From NCBI GenBank assembly GCA_000783305.1, contig JROE01000014.1:1-64000 (forward strand): 64,000 bases of DNA. The letters run 5' to 3'. The stretch comes from Sphingobacteriaceae bacterium DW12 (GTDB lineage Bacteria > Bacteroidota > Bacteroidia > Sphingobacteriales > Sphingobacteriaceae). Below the pieces are notes generated by a model. The model ran no database searches. It was not told the origin of the DNA and saw only the letters and a program-made list of their open reading frames with translations. Shown here in pieces: positions 17,923 to 28,006 of the stretch (position 1 is the stretch's first letter; each line of letters begins with the position of its first letter). Made by a program: the position numbers and the translations under genes.

Positions 17923-19746
17923 ATGCGTTCCTTTCTACTACAACGATGTTTGCTCTTGATGGTATTAATTTGTGTTTGTAACCACTCCTCACAAGGTCAA
18001 ATCCGGCAAATCGAGCAGCAATTACAAGGGTTACCTTTAATCAAAGATAGTGTTGCCCTGATCAACAGTCTAAACAGACTGGGCGTACTTTACCGAACCA
18101 GAAATGCAGACAGCTGCTTTTATTATGGGGTTAAGGCCAAAGCTATGGCCGCCAATATACAATACCAGAAGGGACAAACGGAAGCAAGCCATTCCATTGC
18201 CTATGCTTTTTATAAAAGGGGGTTATATGCAGAATCACTGGAGTTGTTTGGAAAGATACTATCTCAGTATGCACAACTAAATGATACCGAAAAAATCATT
18301 CAGGTACACTTGGATATGGGCAATATTTTGAACAAGGATGTCGCCGATAGGACAAAAATTATTTCACTTTTGCAAAAGACTATCCAAATCGGGAAAAAAC
18401 TAAAAAAAGATAGTATCATGTCCAAGGTGTATGCACATTATTGTCTCCGAACCCCGGATCTTCCCCAAGATAGCGTCCAATACTACATGAACAAATCCAA
18501 AGAGATTGCAAGTCGCTACAAAGACGAAGCAATGTTGATTTACAATCAATTATGGTACTGCGAACTATTGTTTTCAAAAGGCCAATTACAGGAAGCTTTA
18601 CCACTTACAAGACAAGCCTTACTTCAGGCAAAAAGTACGGGCAACACAGACTTGGTAATCAACTCACTCTTCCTCATGACAGGAATTTACGAAAACAATC
18701 CAAAAAAAGCGCTTGAGTATCTTTATCAGGCTTATGAAGAAGCGCAAAAAGGAGGAGACAAATCCGTAGAAATTTACATTTTACATAGTGCATTAGAAGT
18801 CGCAAAACAATTAGGAGATAAAGACGAAATCATCAACGTCTATTCCGAGTTGGATAAGTCGATCACAGCAGATTGGGAAAAATCAAAAGAGTTTATCAAG
18901 GATTATATCGAATACAATGCTGTACAGGACCAAAATAAATTATTAAGCGAAAAAAATGCACAACGAGCATTATGGCTGCTAATAATTTCAATTTCTGCAA
19001 CGATGATTGTGCTGACCATCTATCTAATCATGCTCCGTCGGGACAGAAGGGCGAATGCTCGGATAGAAGCGCTCAACGACGTTGCAAATATGCAAATCAT
19101 GACTATGGAAGAGGCTAAACATCAAGCGGTGAAGGATGAGCAACAACGGCTTGGACAAGATCTTCATGACGGCCTCTCATCGTCTATTGCAGCCATCAAA
19201 TATCAATTGGAAACCATAATCATGGACACCAGTGATATGGATTTGAAAAAAAAATTAGATAGGCTCCAACAGGAAATGGGAAACGCTTATAAAGCAGCGC
19301 GAAACAAAAGCCATGAGTGGTTCAGTGCCGCTGACGAACAACAAGAACAGTCTTTTGAAAAGCAAATTATATTACTAACGGATAATTCGCTACCTAATAG
19401 CAGGTACAACAAGAATATTCATATCGACAATAGCGCCTTATCAAGCGTGGATATGGACACACGAATAGCATTACTCCGTATTATTCAAGAGGCCATCACC
19501 AATATCATTAAACATGCCAAAGCTAAAAATGTTGATATTCTGATTTATGAAGAAGATGATAACTTATTATTAACCATCAATGACGATGGAATAGGCTTAG
19601 ATGAAAAGAAAACTAACATTGGGAAGTCCACAATTGGCTTGAAGTCCATTCGCCGTCGCGTCCAATATCTAAATGGTAAAATTAAAATAAATTCAAATAC
19701 CGTAGGCACTGAAATAAGTGTATCTATCCCGTTGGAGGAATCCTGA
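17923..19746 (+). CDS. TPR sensor histidine kinase (HisKA_3, NarX/DesK type), orphan
   Basis: 607 residues: signal peptide (about 1-25), an exported or periplasmic helical region with TPR-like repeats (about 35-340, e.g. KGQTEASHSIAYAFYKRGLY), one membrane helix (ALWLLIISISATMIVLTIYL), a coiled coil, the HisKA_3 box QQRLGQDLHDGLSSSIAAIK with phosphoacceptor His415, and HATPase_c (IIQEAITNIIKHAKAKNV; DDGIGLDEKK; GLKSIRRRVQYLNGKI). Such kinases normally pair with a LuxR-type response regulator directly downstream; none is present here on either side. The partner must be elsewhere or lost. Confidence 0.9.
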   Translation: MRSFLLQRCLLLMVLICVCNHSSQGQIRQIEQQLQGLPLIKDSVALINSLNRLGVLYRTRNADSCFYYGVKAKAMAANIQYQKGQTEASHSIAYAFYKRGLYAESLELFGKILSQYAQLNDTEKIIQVHLDMGNILNKDVADRTKIISLLQKTIQIGKKLKKDSIMSKVYAHYCLRTPDLPQDSVQYYMNKSKEIASRYKDEAMLIYNQLWYCELLFSKGQLQEALPLTRQALLQAKSTGNTDLVINSLFLMTGIYENNPKKALEYLYQAYEEAQKGGDKSVEIYILHSALEVAKQLGDKDEIINVYSELDKSITADWEKSKEFIKDYIEYNAVQDQNKLLSEKNAQRALWLLIISISATMIVLTIYLIMLRRDRRANARIEALNDVANMQIMTMEEAKHQAVKDEQQRLGQDLHDGLSSSIAAIKYQLETIIMDTSDMDLKKKLDRLQQEMGNAYKAARNKSHEWFSAADEQQEQSFEKQIILLTDNSLPNSRYNKNIHIDNSALSSVDMDTRIALLRIIQEAITNIIKHAKAKNVDILIYEEDDNLLLTINDDGIGLDEKKTNIGKSTIGLKSIRRRVQYLNGKIKINSNTVGTEISVSIPLEES

Positions 19747-19961
19747 AGAGATCGTACTGGCTCGACATCAACAGTAAAAAGCTTATTTCTATCTATCGTC
19801 AGATAAAGTTCTAGCATACCAACTGTTACGTAGAAAACCCTTGCGGAGGCAAGAGAGAAATTTAATCGATTATTCCTCTACTATAAACCTTAGCTTTTTT
19901 TCTTAATTTAGTCAACGGTCTACAGCATTGGCCATCTAGTGTGGTGCGATATACCGACAGA

Positions 19962-20444
19962 ATGCGCGAAACAAAAAAACAATTAGATTTAAAACGTATG
20001 AATTGGGAGGAAATTAAAGTAGATACCAAAAAAGTGTATCCAACCAATAGTATCACTCTCTTTATGATGAACACGGAAAGTGGGAAGCCAGCAACTCATT
20101 GGGTTGACAAAGCATATAAAAATTATGAGTTTAAAAGTCAATGCATGTTTAACTGTTATGTTAGTATTGATCTAACAGACGACTTTAACACTCAAAAGGA
20201 AGACCTTGATTTTGCTAACATTGAAGAGTATTTCAAGACACAACTTCGAAAAGTTTGTATTTGCCACATGGTGGCCCGAATTACAACTGATACAGGAATA
20301 AACTTAGAACTATATGTCGATAACGTAGATAATGCTATTGACAAATTCAACGAAATTGAAAAAGATTCTCGCAGGTTGGTTAATTTTAATTGTGAAATCA
20401 ATGACGATGAAAATTGGGAAAATGTAGAAGAAATTTTAAATTAA
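19962..20444 (+). CDS. Hypothetical protein, DUF695-like
   Basis: 160 residues, cytoplasmic. The C-terminal half (ICHMVARITTDTGINLELYV, then DDENWENVEEIL) resembles DUF695-type proteins, whose function is unknown. GTG 19941 is a possible earlier start and ATG 19998 a later one; ATG 19962 is chosen. It converges with the surface-protein operon and a shared terminator hairpin follows. Confidence 0.55.
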   Translation: MRETKKQLDLKRMNWEEIKVDTKKVYPTNSITLFMMNTESGKPATHWVDKAYKNYEFKSQCMFNCYVSIDLTDDFNTQKEDLDFANIEEYFKTQLRKVCICHMVARITTDTGINLELYVDNVDNAIDKFNEIEKDSRRLVNFNCEINDDENWENVEEILN

Positions 20445-20551
20445 AAATCACCCACATTAGTCAATCCCCTCTGGCTATATGCGCCCTAAAAACTAATTAA
20501 CTGAAATATGAAGTTGCAAGATAAGATTGATTTTACAGGGGAATAATAAAA

Positions 20552-20570
20552 CAGCCCTCACAGAGGGCTG
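20552..20570. terminator. Bidirectional terminator hairpin
   Basis: CAGCCCTC-ACA-GAGGGCTG, a perfect 8-bp GC-rich stem with a 3-base loop between convergent genes. T-rich sequence follows on both sides (CTTTAT on plus, TTTTATT on minus). Confidence 0.8.
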
Positions 20571-20607
20571 CTTTATAAACGAAACAACATAAGTAAATTA
20601 CGGCTTA

Positions 20608-23600
20608 TTAATCTAATCGTATCCCTTCTAAAACCTCATGTGCTATATCACCTCCAATGATGAACCTCGGGATATTGACCTTGATAATACAAGGTTCACA
20701 CTTCGCATTGCCACAAATCGGTGTAAACTTAATACTGTAATTTCCGAACTGTGTAAACTGATGCGCGAAGGTCTTGCCTACGCCCTGGATCAGTAAACCA
20801 TTGGGGCCCGATATTTCCCACTCAAAAGCAGCAGCACAATTCTCAGGCTGGCATACAAAATCGGGTGCGGTAAAGGTATAAGAACCTTTGGATAAGCGAA
20901 TACTGGTTCCACAGGGTGCCTTTTGGCTTACATTAATCACACTGGATTTTTTTAGTAGCGAAGCATTGGCTTCAAACTGATCGTGTGGCGTAGCCGTCAA
21001 TACATGCTTGATGATCACATCGTGTGTCTTCCAGAATCCACAGGCGCAGACCGGTGCACAACAAATAATACGGAACTTTCTAGACTCTACGAAACAGTTT
21101 GTCTTTGGATCTTTAATAACAACATACCAAGTACGGTCTGTGCTGCAAGGGAAATCGGCAGGAATGGTATAACTAAAACTATTGGTACCACTAACGCCTG
21201 AAGCAAGCACCTGATACGTCGTGTGGCTCTGTCCATCTACCAGATAGATATCTACCGAACCTGATGGCGTAGATCCTGTCCAACTGAACTGTATTACATC
21301 TCCGGGACAGAAGGTTCTGTTTTCACTCATCTGCGTAATTATTAGATCGCAAGGAGGTACCTCTGGCTCGCCATCGTAACAGATTGTTTTTTCGCAAACA
21401 TTACAGTTTACATCTTTAACCCGTACTTTGAGACAGAAGGTAAAGGTAACCTCACAACAAGAAAGATCTAATACACTCGGAGCACTCACTTCTACTTCAA
21501 GCTGACCATTGACCATCGTCGGCTGTCCCAGCCCCCACGTCAAACTACCGGCCGGCCCATTGCCCTGTAAGACTAATCCGCCCAGCTGTGTCATCGTAGA
21601 CGACAGTTGGCCAAAGATACCCATATCTGCTGGTTTACAGTCCTCCTGACTATAACTGACATGAAAATCCAGCATGGTGATATCTAGCTCCTGAATAGGC
21701 ACAGTACCTCCCGACACTTGTATATAGTATTTACCATCTCGCTTGACCATCTGCGCTGTAAAGCCTGGGATATCGCAACACTCTAAGCTGGTCACACAGG
21801 CAGCTGGTTCTCCTTCGGTACCGTAGTTGGCACTCAATTCTACTCCCGAAGTAATCATGCGTGCTGTTGCTGTGACTCCAACATTACAACAGGTAGCACC
21901 CTGTGTCTTGCGCACGGGAATGGTAATGGTAAAGGTCTCTCCCGGCGCGAGAGCCGTAGCTGGAGCTACCTCCACCTGAATATTGCCTGTAGTCGTGCTG
22001 GCAATAGCTCCCCCGACCACATTCGTAACAGAAACCTGCCCAGTCAGCTCCACACAACTGGGCAATAGATCGGAAATACGAATCGTATTTAACGGGACAC
22101 TACCGTTATTTTTGACCTCAATAATATAGTTAAATGTCTGACCATTCTCTACAACCTCGAGGTCTGCTCTCTTATGAACATGGAGAATACCCACCTGATC
22201 GACGGCATAGTTGACGACAGAGGTCAAGTTTGTAGTGTTATAAACTAGACTGGCAGCATTGGTCTTCGATCCGTGCAATTGAGGCAAGATATGGGCTTCA
22301 AATATAATACGTAAAACATTCCCCCTATTTATCTCGCACATGCCGGGCATATTAGTAATCGTGAATGTAGGATGCTGCAGGTCACTGGTATTTGCGACTA
22401 CCGGAAAAGGAATAATAGCCTCCAGCTGTCCCGAGGGACTACAGGTTGTCGTATTACTGGCGTTGACATCGGTCAGATACTGGTACTGTATCGAGGATGG
22501 GATAATCTGTAAATTTTGTCCCGCCGCAGCCAAAGCATCGGACACGACGGTACTCAGATTGCCTGATCCTATATTCCAGATATTGACTGCAAACTGGATG
22601 GTACTACCAATTTGATAGATAGGTGGGTTTAGCGGATTAGGCGGATTAAGGATACATTTTTTAATAATCGGGATTGGTCGAGCTTCCTCCACAACGAAGG
22701 TCTCGGTTGCTTCATCATTCTGTATATTCGTATCGATCTCCGGGCAATTTATTCCTGGACAAGTGGTACTCGGCGAAGTGTTGCCACCACCGCTTCCGGT
22801 ATCTGCACCGACCGCCTGATAGGTGACATATGCCGTATTGACGATACTGGTACCAATAGGTGTACTACCGTCGATCACAAATGAAATATCAATGGTGATA
22901 GTCTGCCCAGGTGCCAGGACGTTGGTTCCCCCATTGAACGTATATTGCCCGCCAACATTGGTCATTGTCCAGCCTGCAGGAAGTGTAGGTGTGCCCAATA
23001 GAGTAATACCGGGAATAGCAAGATTATCCGTGACGGTGATATTTGTCCAAGGGACGTTTCCATTATTGTATAACTGGATACGATATCGTGCCTGACACCC
23101 CGGTGTAAGATTGGTTTTTTGTGGATCCCGAATGAATTTAGTAAAGGAAAGACTGGCATTGGGACTACTCATAGGTGGCGACGTCTTGGTTGCCGTTCCC
23201 GTCATCGTGCCACAGCTATTGCCCAATTGAAAATCATAGTCTACATTATTGGTTAATGTAGCTCCTTCGGCAATACAATTGTTAAGGTATACATTATATA
23301 TACCGTAGCTTCCATTGCTTGATGGATTGGTTATCGATACAACGTTGACGGCCCCTGAAACGACAGGTGTAGGCGCATCTTCGGTAAGTATCCCCTGTAA
23401 AGAATAGGTTCCAAGACCTGCGCCATTGGGATTGTTGTGTTCAACGTAGATGCGCCAATTGGAAGTGCCGCAGACCAAATTGCCGGATATAAATTCTTTT
23501 CTTACACTCCAATAATTGCCCGCACGGGCTTTTACATCCACTGAAGCCGAACAGGTATATTGCTGTCCACCACAGTCTACGGTCACACTGACCTGTAGTG

Positions 23601-24006
23601 AGCCCATGCTGCCATCGCAGGTCACGTAGTTCGGGAATTTAAAGAAAAGATTAAAATTCTGACCGACATTCCCGCTTAAAGGAGAGGCATTCTGATATGT
23701 TTGGGGCGCCATAGGCATGAATCCGACGCCACCTGAGGTCTGAAACTGCAGGTTGCTGGAATGCGTCACAGCAACGGTCTTTATGCAACTGGCTGACATA
23801 GTGCCAGGAAGCGTAATATTTAAAGGTATATTGTCGCCTGTGAGCGCTTCGGACGGCACGCTGATGCTCATAGAGCCAAAAGATCCGATGGTGCAGCTCA
23901 TGGATTGCGGACTGCTGTCAAGCACAATCTGCCCCTTTCCAATCATGCAAAGGGTCATCAAAAATAGCAACAGACTATAACTTTTTATATGAAGTAACTT
24001 TTTCAT
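20608..24006 (-). CDS. Large secreted Cys-rich protein with DUF11-like repeats
   Basis: 1132 residues from ATG 24006 (MKKLLHIKSYS), chosen because the earlier Met would overlap the preceding gene and lacks a signal peptide. After the signal peptide (ends GKGQ) come beta-rich domains: several DUF11-type segments (RYRIQLYNNGNVPWTNITV; FNYIIEVKNNGSVPLNTIRI), a Cys-rich block (CCEVTFTFCLKVRVKDVNC, then NVCEKTIC), an Ig-like SGSVDIYLVDG segment, and a PKD-like C-terminal domain (FEWEISGPNG). It ends without an obvious type IX sorting tail. Likely a surface or matrix protein. It lies 11 bp after the outer-membrane gene and shares the CC-block with it, so they probably work as a pair. Confidence 0.7.
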   Translation of the reverse strand: MKKLLHIKSYSLLLFLMTLCMIGKGQIVLDSSPQSMSCTIGSFGSMSISVPSEALTGDNIPLNITLPGTMSASCIKTVAVTHSSNLQFQTSGGVGFMPMAPQTYQNASPLSGNVGQNFNLFFKFPNYVTCDGSMGSLQVSVTVDCGGQQYTCSASVDVKARAGNYWSVRKEFISGNLVCGTSNWRIYVEHNNPNGAGLGTYSLQGILTEDAPTPVVSGAVNVVSITNPSSNGSYGIYNVYLNNCIAEGATLTNNVDYDFQLGNSCGTMTGTATKTSPPMSSPNASLSFTKFIRDPQKTNLTPGCQARYRIQLYNNGNVPWTNITVTDNLAIPGITLLGTPTLPAGWTMTNVGGQYTFNGGTNVLAPGQTITIDISFVIDGSTPIGTSIVNTAYVTYQAVGADTGSGGGNTSPSTTCPGINCPEIDTNIQNDEATETFVVEEARPIPIIKKCILNPPNPLNPPIYQIGSTIQFAVNIWNIGSGNLSTVVSDALAAAGQNLQIIPSSIQYQYLTDVNASNTTTCSPSGQLEAIIPFPVVANTSDLQHPTFTITNMPGMCEINRGNVLRIIFEAHILPQLHGSKTNAASLVYNTTNLTSVVNYAVDQVGILHVHKRADLEVVENGQTFNYIIEVKNNGSVPLNTIRISDLLPSCVELTGQVSVTNVVGGAIASTTTGNIQVEVAPATALAPGETFTITIPVRKTQGATCCNVGVTATARMITSGVELSANYGTEGEPAACVTSLECCDIPGFTAQMVKRDGKYYIQVSGGTVPIQELDITMLDFHVSYSQEDCKPADMGIFGQLSSTMTQLGGLVLQGNGPAGSLTWGLGQPTMVNGQLEVEVSAPSVLDLSCCEVTFTFCLKVRVKDVNCNVCEKTICYDGEPEVPPCDLIITQMSENRTFCPGDVIQFSWTGSTPSGSVDIYLVDGQSHTTYQVLASGVSGTNSFSYTIPADFPCSTDRTWYVVIKDPKTNCFVESRKFRIICCAPVCACGFWKTHDVIIKHVLTATPHDQFEANASLLKKSSVINVSQKAPCGTSIRLSKGSYTFTAPDFVCQPENCAAAFEWEISGPNGLLIQGVGKTFAHQFTQFGNYSIKFTPICGNAKCEPCIIKVNIPRFIIGGDIAHEVLEGIRLD

Positions 24007-24017
24007 GATGGTGATGG

Positions 24018-26060
24018 TTAATTGGTAAACTGAAAACATTTGGTAAACACACAGGACTTACAGTTGTCCTGATCATAATAGATTACAATCTTAAAACAGA
24101 CCTCATAGCTCATCTTACAACAATCGGCATCAAACCCCGTTGCCGGTCCGGGTAACCCTACATTGAGACTTACTGGAATACTGCCAGACATCGCCGTAGG
24201 GGACATATATTTAACAACTTTGGACGCGTTGGGATTACTGTTTGGATTGGCTGCCGAGGTATAAAAATTTAAATCGTTCGAATTGTTAATTGTTGAACCG
24301 TTACGTAGCAGCATACCTGCCTGTTCAAGTGCAGTAATACCTGCTGAGCATGGCGTCGGATCGGCACTGTACTGATACGACAGCACCTGGATCTCGACGG
24401 CATAGATGGGTTGGTTGACCTGGATATCTCCCTGAAAGTTGAATGCATGGGCAATCGTCTGGGATGGGTGGATCTGAACAGGATCAAAAGTTAGAATCAT
24501 ATCCTTACAGTCTTCGCAGATACACTCGGGAAGGCTGTCGATAACGATGCCTACGCCTGGCTGACAAAGAATTGGCCCCGGATCGAGATCATCCCCCTGC
24601 AGACCGATACCGATAGCGGTAACACTTGTGGGTACTTCGACCTCAAAGCAATATTGCACGGTGGAGCTCGTAGCCCCTACCTGGGGCAGTAAGTTAGGTT
24701 GGGGTGCGACCAATGCATAAGTGAGGGGGGTATTGGATTGATCGTAAACCATTAACCCCGTCCCGGACTGCGTATAGGTAAGATCGCCAGAGGCACTGGC
24801 GTATACGGAATTAAAACAAATCCTGTATTTCCGATTTTCGCCCACATACCCCAGACAGCTGATATTTTCATCCTGAATAGTAAATTGGATATCGCAATTG
24901 CCAATAGCAAAAAACTGAATCTGTGTGACCATGCCTGTGCTGAGTTCAGTCACCTGCCAACGGTACCGACCTTCCGCCAGCTCCTGTCCCTTGGTCAGCT
25001 CGGCTACAGCAATAGATGGCTTTGCGGATTGTCCGTGATAGGTACGGTGTGGTTGATTTAAGCCGCCTAATTGTACTAACTCAACACTATACTTTGCGGC
25101 AGGCAATGCCGACCCTAATAAACGCCAGTTTAAAGCCTGTACTTCTTTGTTTGAATTGAACTGACTATTATTCTTAGGTAAAACAGGCTGTAGAGATCGC
25201 TTTTCCTTTACTTCTTGTATAGCAATCTCTTCCCGAGAAAAGACTGAACTGGCACGGCTGTCCGCATGTTTTACTTTGCTATCTTTGGCTATGTTCTTTC
25301 GCTTTCCAAGCTGTAGGGCAACACCCACTTGCCCCCCCAGTGCATTCCAAGCATCGCGACCAACATTATTGGTGTACCCTGCCTCAACAAACTGCCCCAA
25401 TTCCCGAATGGGGTTGCCTTCGGCATTGACAGTCTGTACAAGCTGCTCATTAAAATTATAGTTGGAAAGTAAGTAGTTGCCCTCGGCCCATATCTTTAAA
25501 TTGTCTCCCAAAGGGTAGGCTATTCTTAATCGAGGCATCAGTTGAAACGACCTACTATCGATCTCATCCCGGCTATAGATTCGTTTCTTGACAGGTGGTC
25601 CTGCAACTTCTAGATACTGATCATAAGCGATAGCGTCCTGACGTATGTGTGCTATCCCGCCCTCAATCGCTGCACTTAACTGCAGCTTCTGCCCTAACCT
25701 AATGTCGGCTCTTGGCCCTGCCCCAAATCGGAGTATGCGCTGCGAAGAAGACATACTGGAATCTAGACCGACATAGCTAGAACTGATACCGGAAAAGGAA
25801 TAGGGAGACAGGGATTGATTGCTCCGCTGCTTGGAGGCAAACATGCCGCCGCCCAGATCAATCCCTAAGTTAAAATTTCGCCTCGTAAGAAACGGAAAAT
25901 AGGCCCCTAAACTACCTCCTTTTCCGGATACAAAATAGGCCTCTTTTGGGCCGTTTAGAAGTCCACCCCCAAGGTAGAGCTCAGGCCGTTGCTGGGCCAC
26001 AACGGTTTGAAACAAACCGATATGCAACAGGCTACATAAAATGAGTAAAAGGTTCTTCAT
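24018..26060 (-). CDS. Outer-membrane beta-barrel plus Cys-rich C-terminal domain
   Basis: 680 residues with a signal peptide (ends TVVAQ). About 25-260 looks like an outer-membrane barrel (ELYLGGGLLNGPKEAYFV; FGAGPRADIRLGQKLQL; LRIAYPLGDNLKIWAEGNYL). A linker and a beta-sandwich-like region follow (LNWRLLGSALPAAKYSVEL), and the end carries DCCKMSYEVCFKIVIYYDQD followed by NCKSCVFTKC. The Cys spacing (CC-x6-C-x11-C-x2-C-x4-C) nearly repeats that in the downstream protein (x9 in place of x11). Probably the membrane anchor or exporter partner of that protein. First gene of the pair on the minus strand. Confidence 0.65.
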   Translation of the reverse strand: MKNLLLILCSLLHIGLFQTVVAQQRPELYLGGGLLNGPKEAYFVSGKGGSLGAYFPFLTRRNFNLGIDLGGGMFASKQRSNQSLSPYSFSGISSSYVGLDSSMSSSQRILRFGAGPRADIRLGQKLQLSAAIEGGIAHIRQDAIAYDQYLEVAGPPVKKRIYSRDEIDSRSFQLMPRLRIAYPLGDNLKIWAEGNYLLSNYNFNEQLVQTVNAEGNPIRELGQFVEAGYTNNVGRDAWNALGGQVGVALQLGKRKNIAKDSKVKHADSRASSVFSREEIAIQEVKEKRSLQPVLPKNNSQFNSNKEVQALNWRLLGSALPAAKYSVELVQLGGLNQPHRTYHGQSAKPSIAVAELTKGQELAEGRYRWQVTELSTGMVTQIQFFAIGNCDIQFTIQDENISCLGYVGENRKYRICFNSVYASASGDLTYTQSGTGLMVYDQSNTPLTYALVAPQPNLLPQVGATSSTVQYCFEVEVPTSVTAIGIGLQGDDLDPGPILCQPGVGIVIDSLPECICEDCKDMILTFDPVQIHPSQTIAHAFNFQGDIQVNQPIYAVEIQVLSYQYSADPTPCSAGITALEQAGMLLRNGSTINNSNDLNFYTSAANPNSNPNASKVVKYMSPTAMSGSIPVSLNVGLPGPATGFDADCCKMSYEVCFKIVIYYDQDNCKSCVFTKCFQFTN

Positions 26061-26310
26061 AATTTTTCATATTTTGTTTTCATCACTATATAAAGTATGA
26101 CAGGAAATTGTTACCCCCAAAAAGGTGGCGCTTATCAGCGTCAATCAATCTATAAGTTAAACGGATGTTATAAGCTCAACTATACCGTATTACTTCTAGG
26201 GTACCATTCCCTTTTTCTCATCAACAATAATTATTTGGTAGAAAACACTATTTTTACAGATAACGATGGTCGTTGATTTTAGTAACCACTTACCAATAAA
26301 ATGAGCTGCT

Positions 26311-26943
26311 ATGCGTAAAATAAGAGGTCATAATAGAACTATTCCTTCTGTCTCTATTGGAGTATTTTCAACATTATTTGTGATTTTGCAAAGTTCCTGT
26401 GGTTCTATATCTCCAAAATATTTGATAGAAACAGCTGACCACTACAACACCACTAAAATGGAATCAAAGCAGGTATATGTCTTTGAGAATTTTCCAAAGA
26501 AAATAGGAAACCTAGTTAGTACTGACCTGAAAATTAGTCCGCAGTACAATGACGAGTGTTTATGGAATTTTATTGAGCCAGGTTATTATAAACGTGATAG
26601 CCTACAATATCTCTATAAAGCTTCATTGGAATTAAAAAGGAAAAGGAAAATCCATTTCAAACTGATAGATACAATGGGTAATATAGTGCGAGAAAAAACA
26701 AAAAAAATTAAGTCTCAACCGAAAGAATTCGTTTCGATACGAAATACAGATGTGGACATTTACATTTTAATCAACAGGTTCTTCACAAAAACGGCTTGCT
26801 TCGCCATAGATAGAAATGGCGACTTAGTTGTGCCAAATGAATACATCGCGGGTGGTTTCCTTGTGCTCTTCCCCCTTGCTGCAGGTCAAGGACTCGCTAC
26901 AAGTACATATAAACGTCTAGACGCATCCTTCAAACCTCTATAA
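26311..26943 (+). CDS. Hypothetical lipoprotein
   Basis: 210 residues. A somewhat long N-terminus leads to a lipobox-like FVILQSSC (Cys about 30). The body is basic (LELKRKRKIHFKLIDTMGN) with a hydrophobic C-terminal stretch (YIAGGFLVLFPLAAGQGLAT). Family not recognised. Stand-alone, divergent from the surface-protein pair. Confidence 0.6.
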   Translation: MRKIRGHNRTIPSVSIGVFSTLFVILQSSCGSISPKYLIETADHYNTTKMESKQVYVFENFPKKIGNLVSTDLKISPQYNDECLWNFIEPGYYKRDSLQYLYKASLELKRKRKIHFKLIDTMGNIVREKTKKIKSQPKEFVSIRNTDVDIYILINRFFTKTACFAIDRNGDLVVPNEYIAGGFLVLFPLAAGQGLATSTYKRLDASFKPL

Positions 26944-27067
26944 CAACATACACCTAACTGGAAGTTTCCAAGACGGATTTAAAAGCTACGATTTGGCTTT
27001 TCTAATATGTTGTGTATTCTTCTGCTACAACCTATTAGACCTTTTCAATTTATTGGTATATTTTTTT

Positions 27068-27412
27068 TCAAAACGTTACATGAATTTTCCGGTATGATGC
27101 CGCCAATCCCTCTGCTCCGACTAAGATAGAGGAATCGTACAATTTACAATCGTAAAGCTCTGGTATACTACCTGTGATGTAACCTCCGCATCTTTGCATC
27201 AACGGGGTGAAGAATTCTACTGTTGGGCTGCTTGATAAATCTTCGGCAAAAGGAAATAACTCTTCTTTGTCATCATAGGCATAACCACTTGTAAACAATT
27301 CGGGCAGCACCAACAAATCGAATTTCTCATCCTTTATTCTCGGCTCGATATAGGATAAATTGGTATCTCTATTGCGCCAAATAACTGCATATTGAAAAAA
27401 TCCGACTCTCAT
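27068..27412 (-). pseudogene. Truncated nitrilase-family (omega-amidase-like) gene
   Basis: 114 residues match only the N-terminal part of a carbon-nitrogen hydrolase of the omega-amidase type (normal length about 255). LLVLPELFTSGYAYDD carries the catalytic Glu, and AASYRKIHVTF carries the catalytic Lys, but the protein stops just after it. The Cys nucleophile and everything beyond are missing, so it cannot be active. The downstream sequence to about 26943 shows no continuation, pointing to a deletion rather than a point mutation. Confidence 0.75.
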
Positions 27413-27532
27413 GCATCATTCATTCTAATAAGTAAAATGGGATAAAACGAATATTATTTATGTTAGATAACAATATCATCTCACGTTAGCGCCCCATTCT
27501 AAAGAGGTCATATATCACATCGCACATCAAAT

Positions 27533-28006
27533 TCATTTTCTGTTCAGTAACTTCAAATAGGTAAAAATCTTACCGCTGTGCTCCGCCTCATGATAATTTG
27601 ATGCTTTAAGTGCGTGGATATGATTTTTTACTTGAAATCCGATTGGTAACTCAAAGGGAGTATAGTTAACAAATAGATTAGATTCTAGATCTAATTCAAG
27701 CTTATCTACCGTATCAATCAATAGGTGCTTCACCTCTTCAACATCTGGAGGTATTTTCCAAGATGCTGGAGACGATCCAATTTTAAAAGAATCCTCGAAT
27801 TCAGGGGAAATGTACATGGATAAGCCACTACGCATATACATATGTCTTTGTTGGGATGTAATACAATGGCCTATTTGCCAAATTATATTATTGCTGAAGG
27901 TTTCTGGAATTTGGAACAGGATAGATTCATTGCAGTCTTCAATTAATTGCAATAATCTAGTCCTGCTTGCTCTTAAAATTTCACAGTCAAAAGATGCATC
28001 TATCAT
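27533..28006 (-). CDS. DinB family protein
   Basis: 157 residues, the size of DinB/YfiT-like four-helix-bundle proteins that bind a metal through three His. Visible are NIIWQIGHCITSQQRHMYMR, the middle helix EVKHLLIDTVDKLELDLES and the C-terminal SNYHEAEHSGKIF. In Bacteroidota such proteins often act in detoxification or thiol transfer; the role here is unknown. Single gene with its own promoter region. Confidence 0.8.
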   Translation of the reverse strand: MIDASFDCEILRASRTRLLQLIEDCNESILFQIPETFSNNIIWQIGHCITSQQRHMYMRSGLSMYISPEFEDSFKIGSSPASWKIPPDVEEVKHLLIDTVDKLELDLESNLFVNYTPFELPIGFQVKNHIHALKASNYHEAEHSGKIFTYLKLLNRK

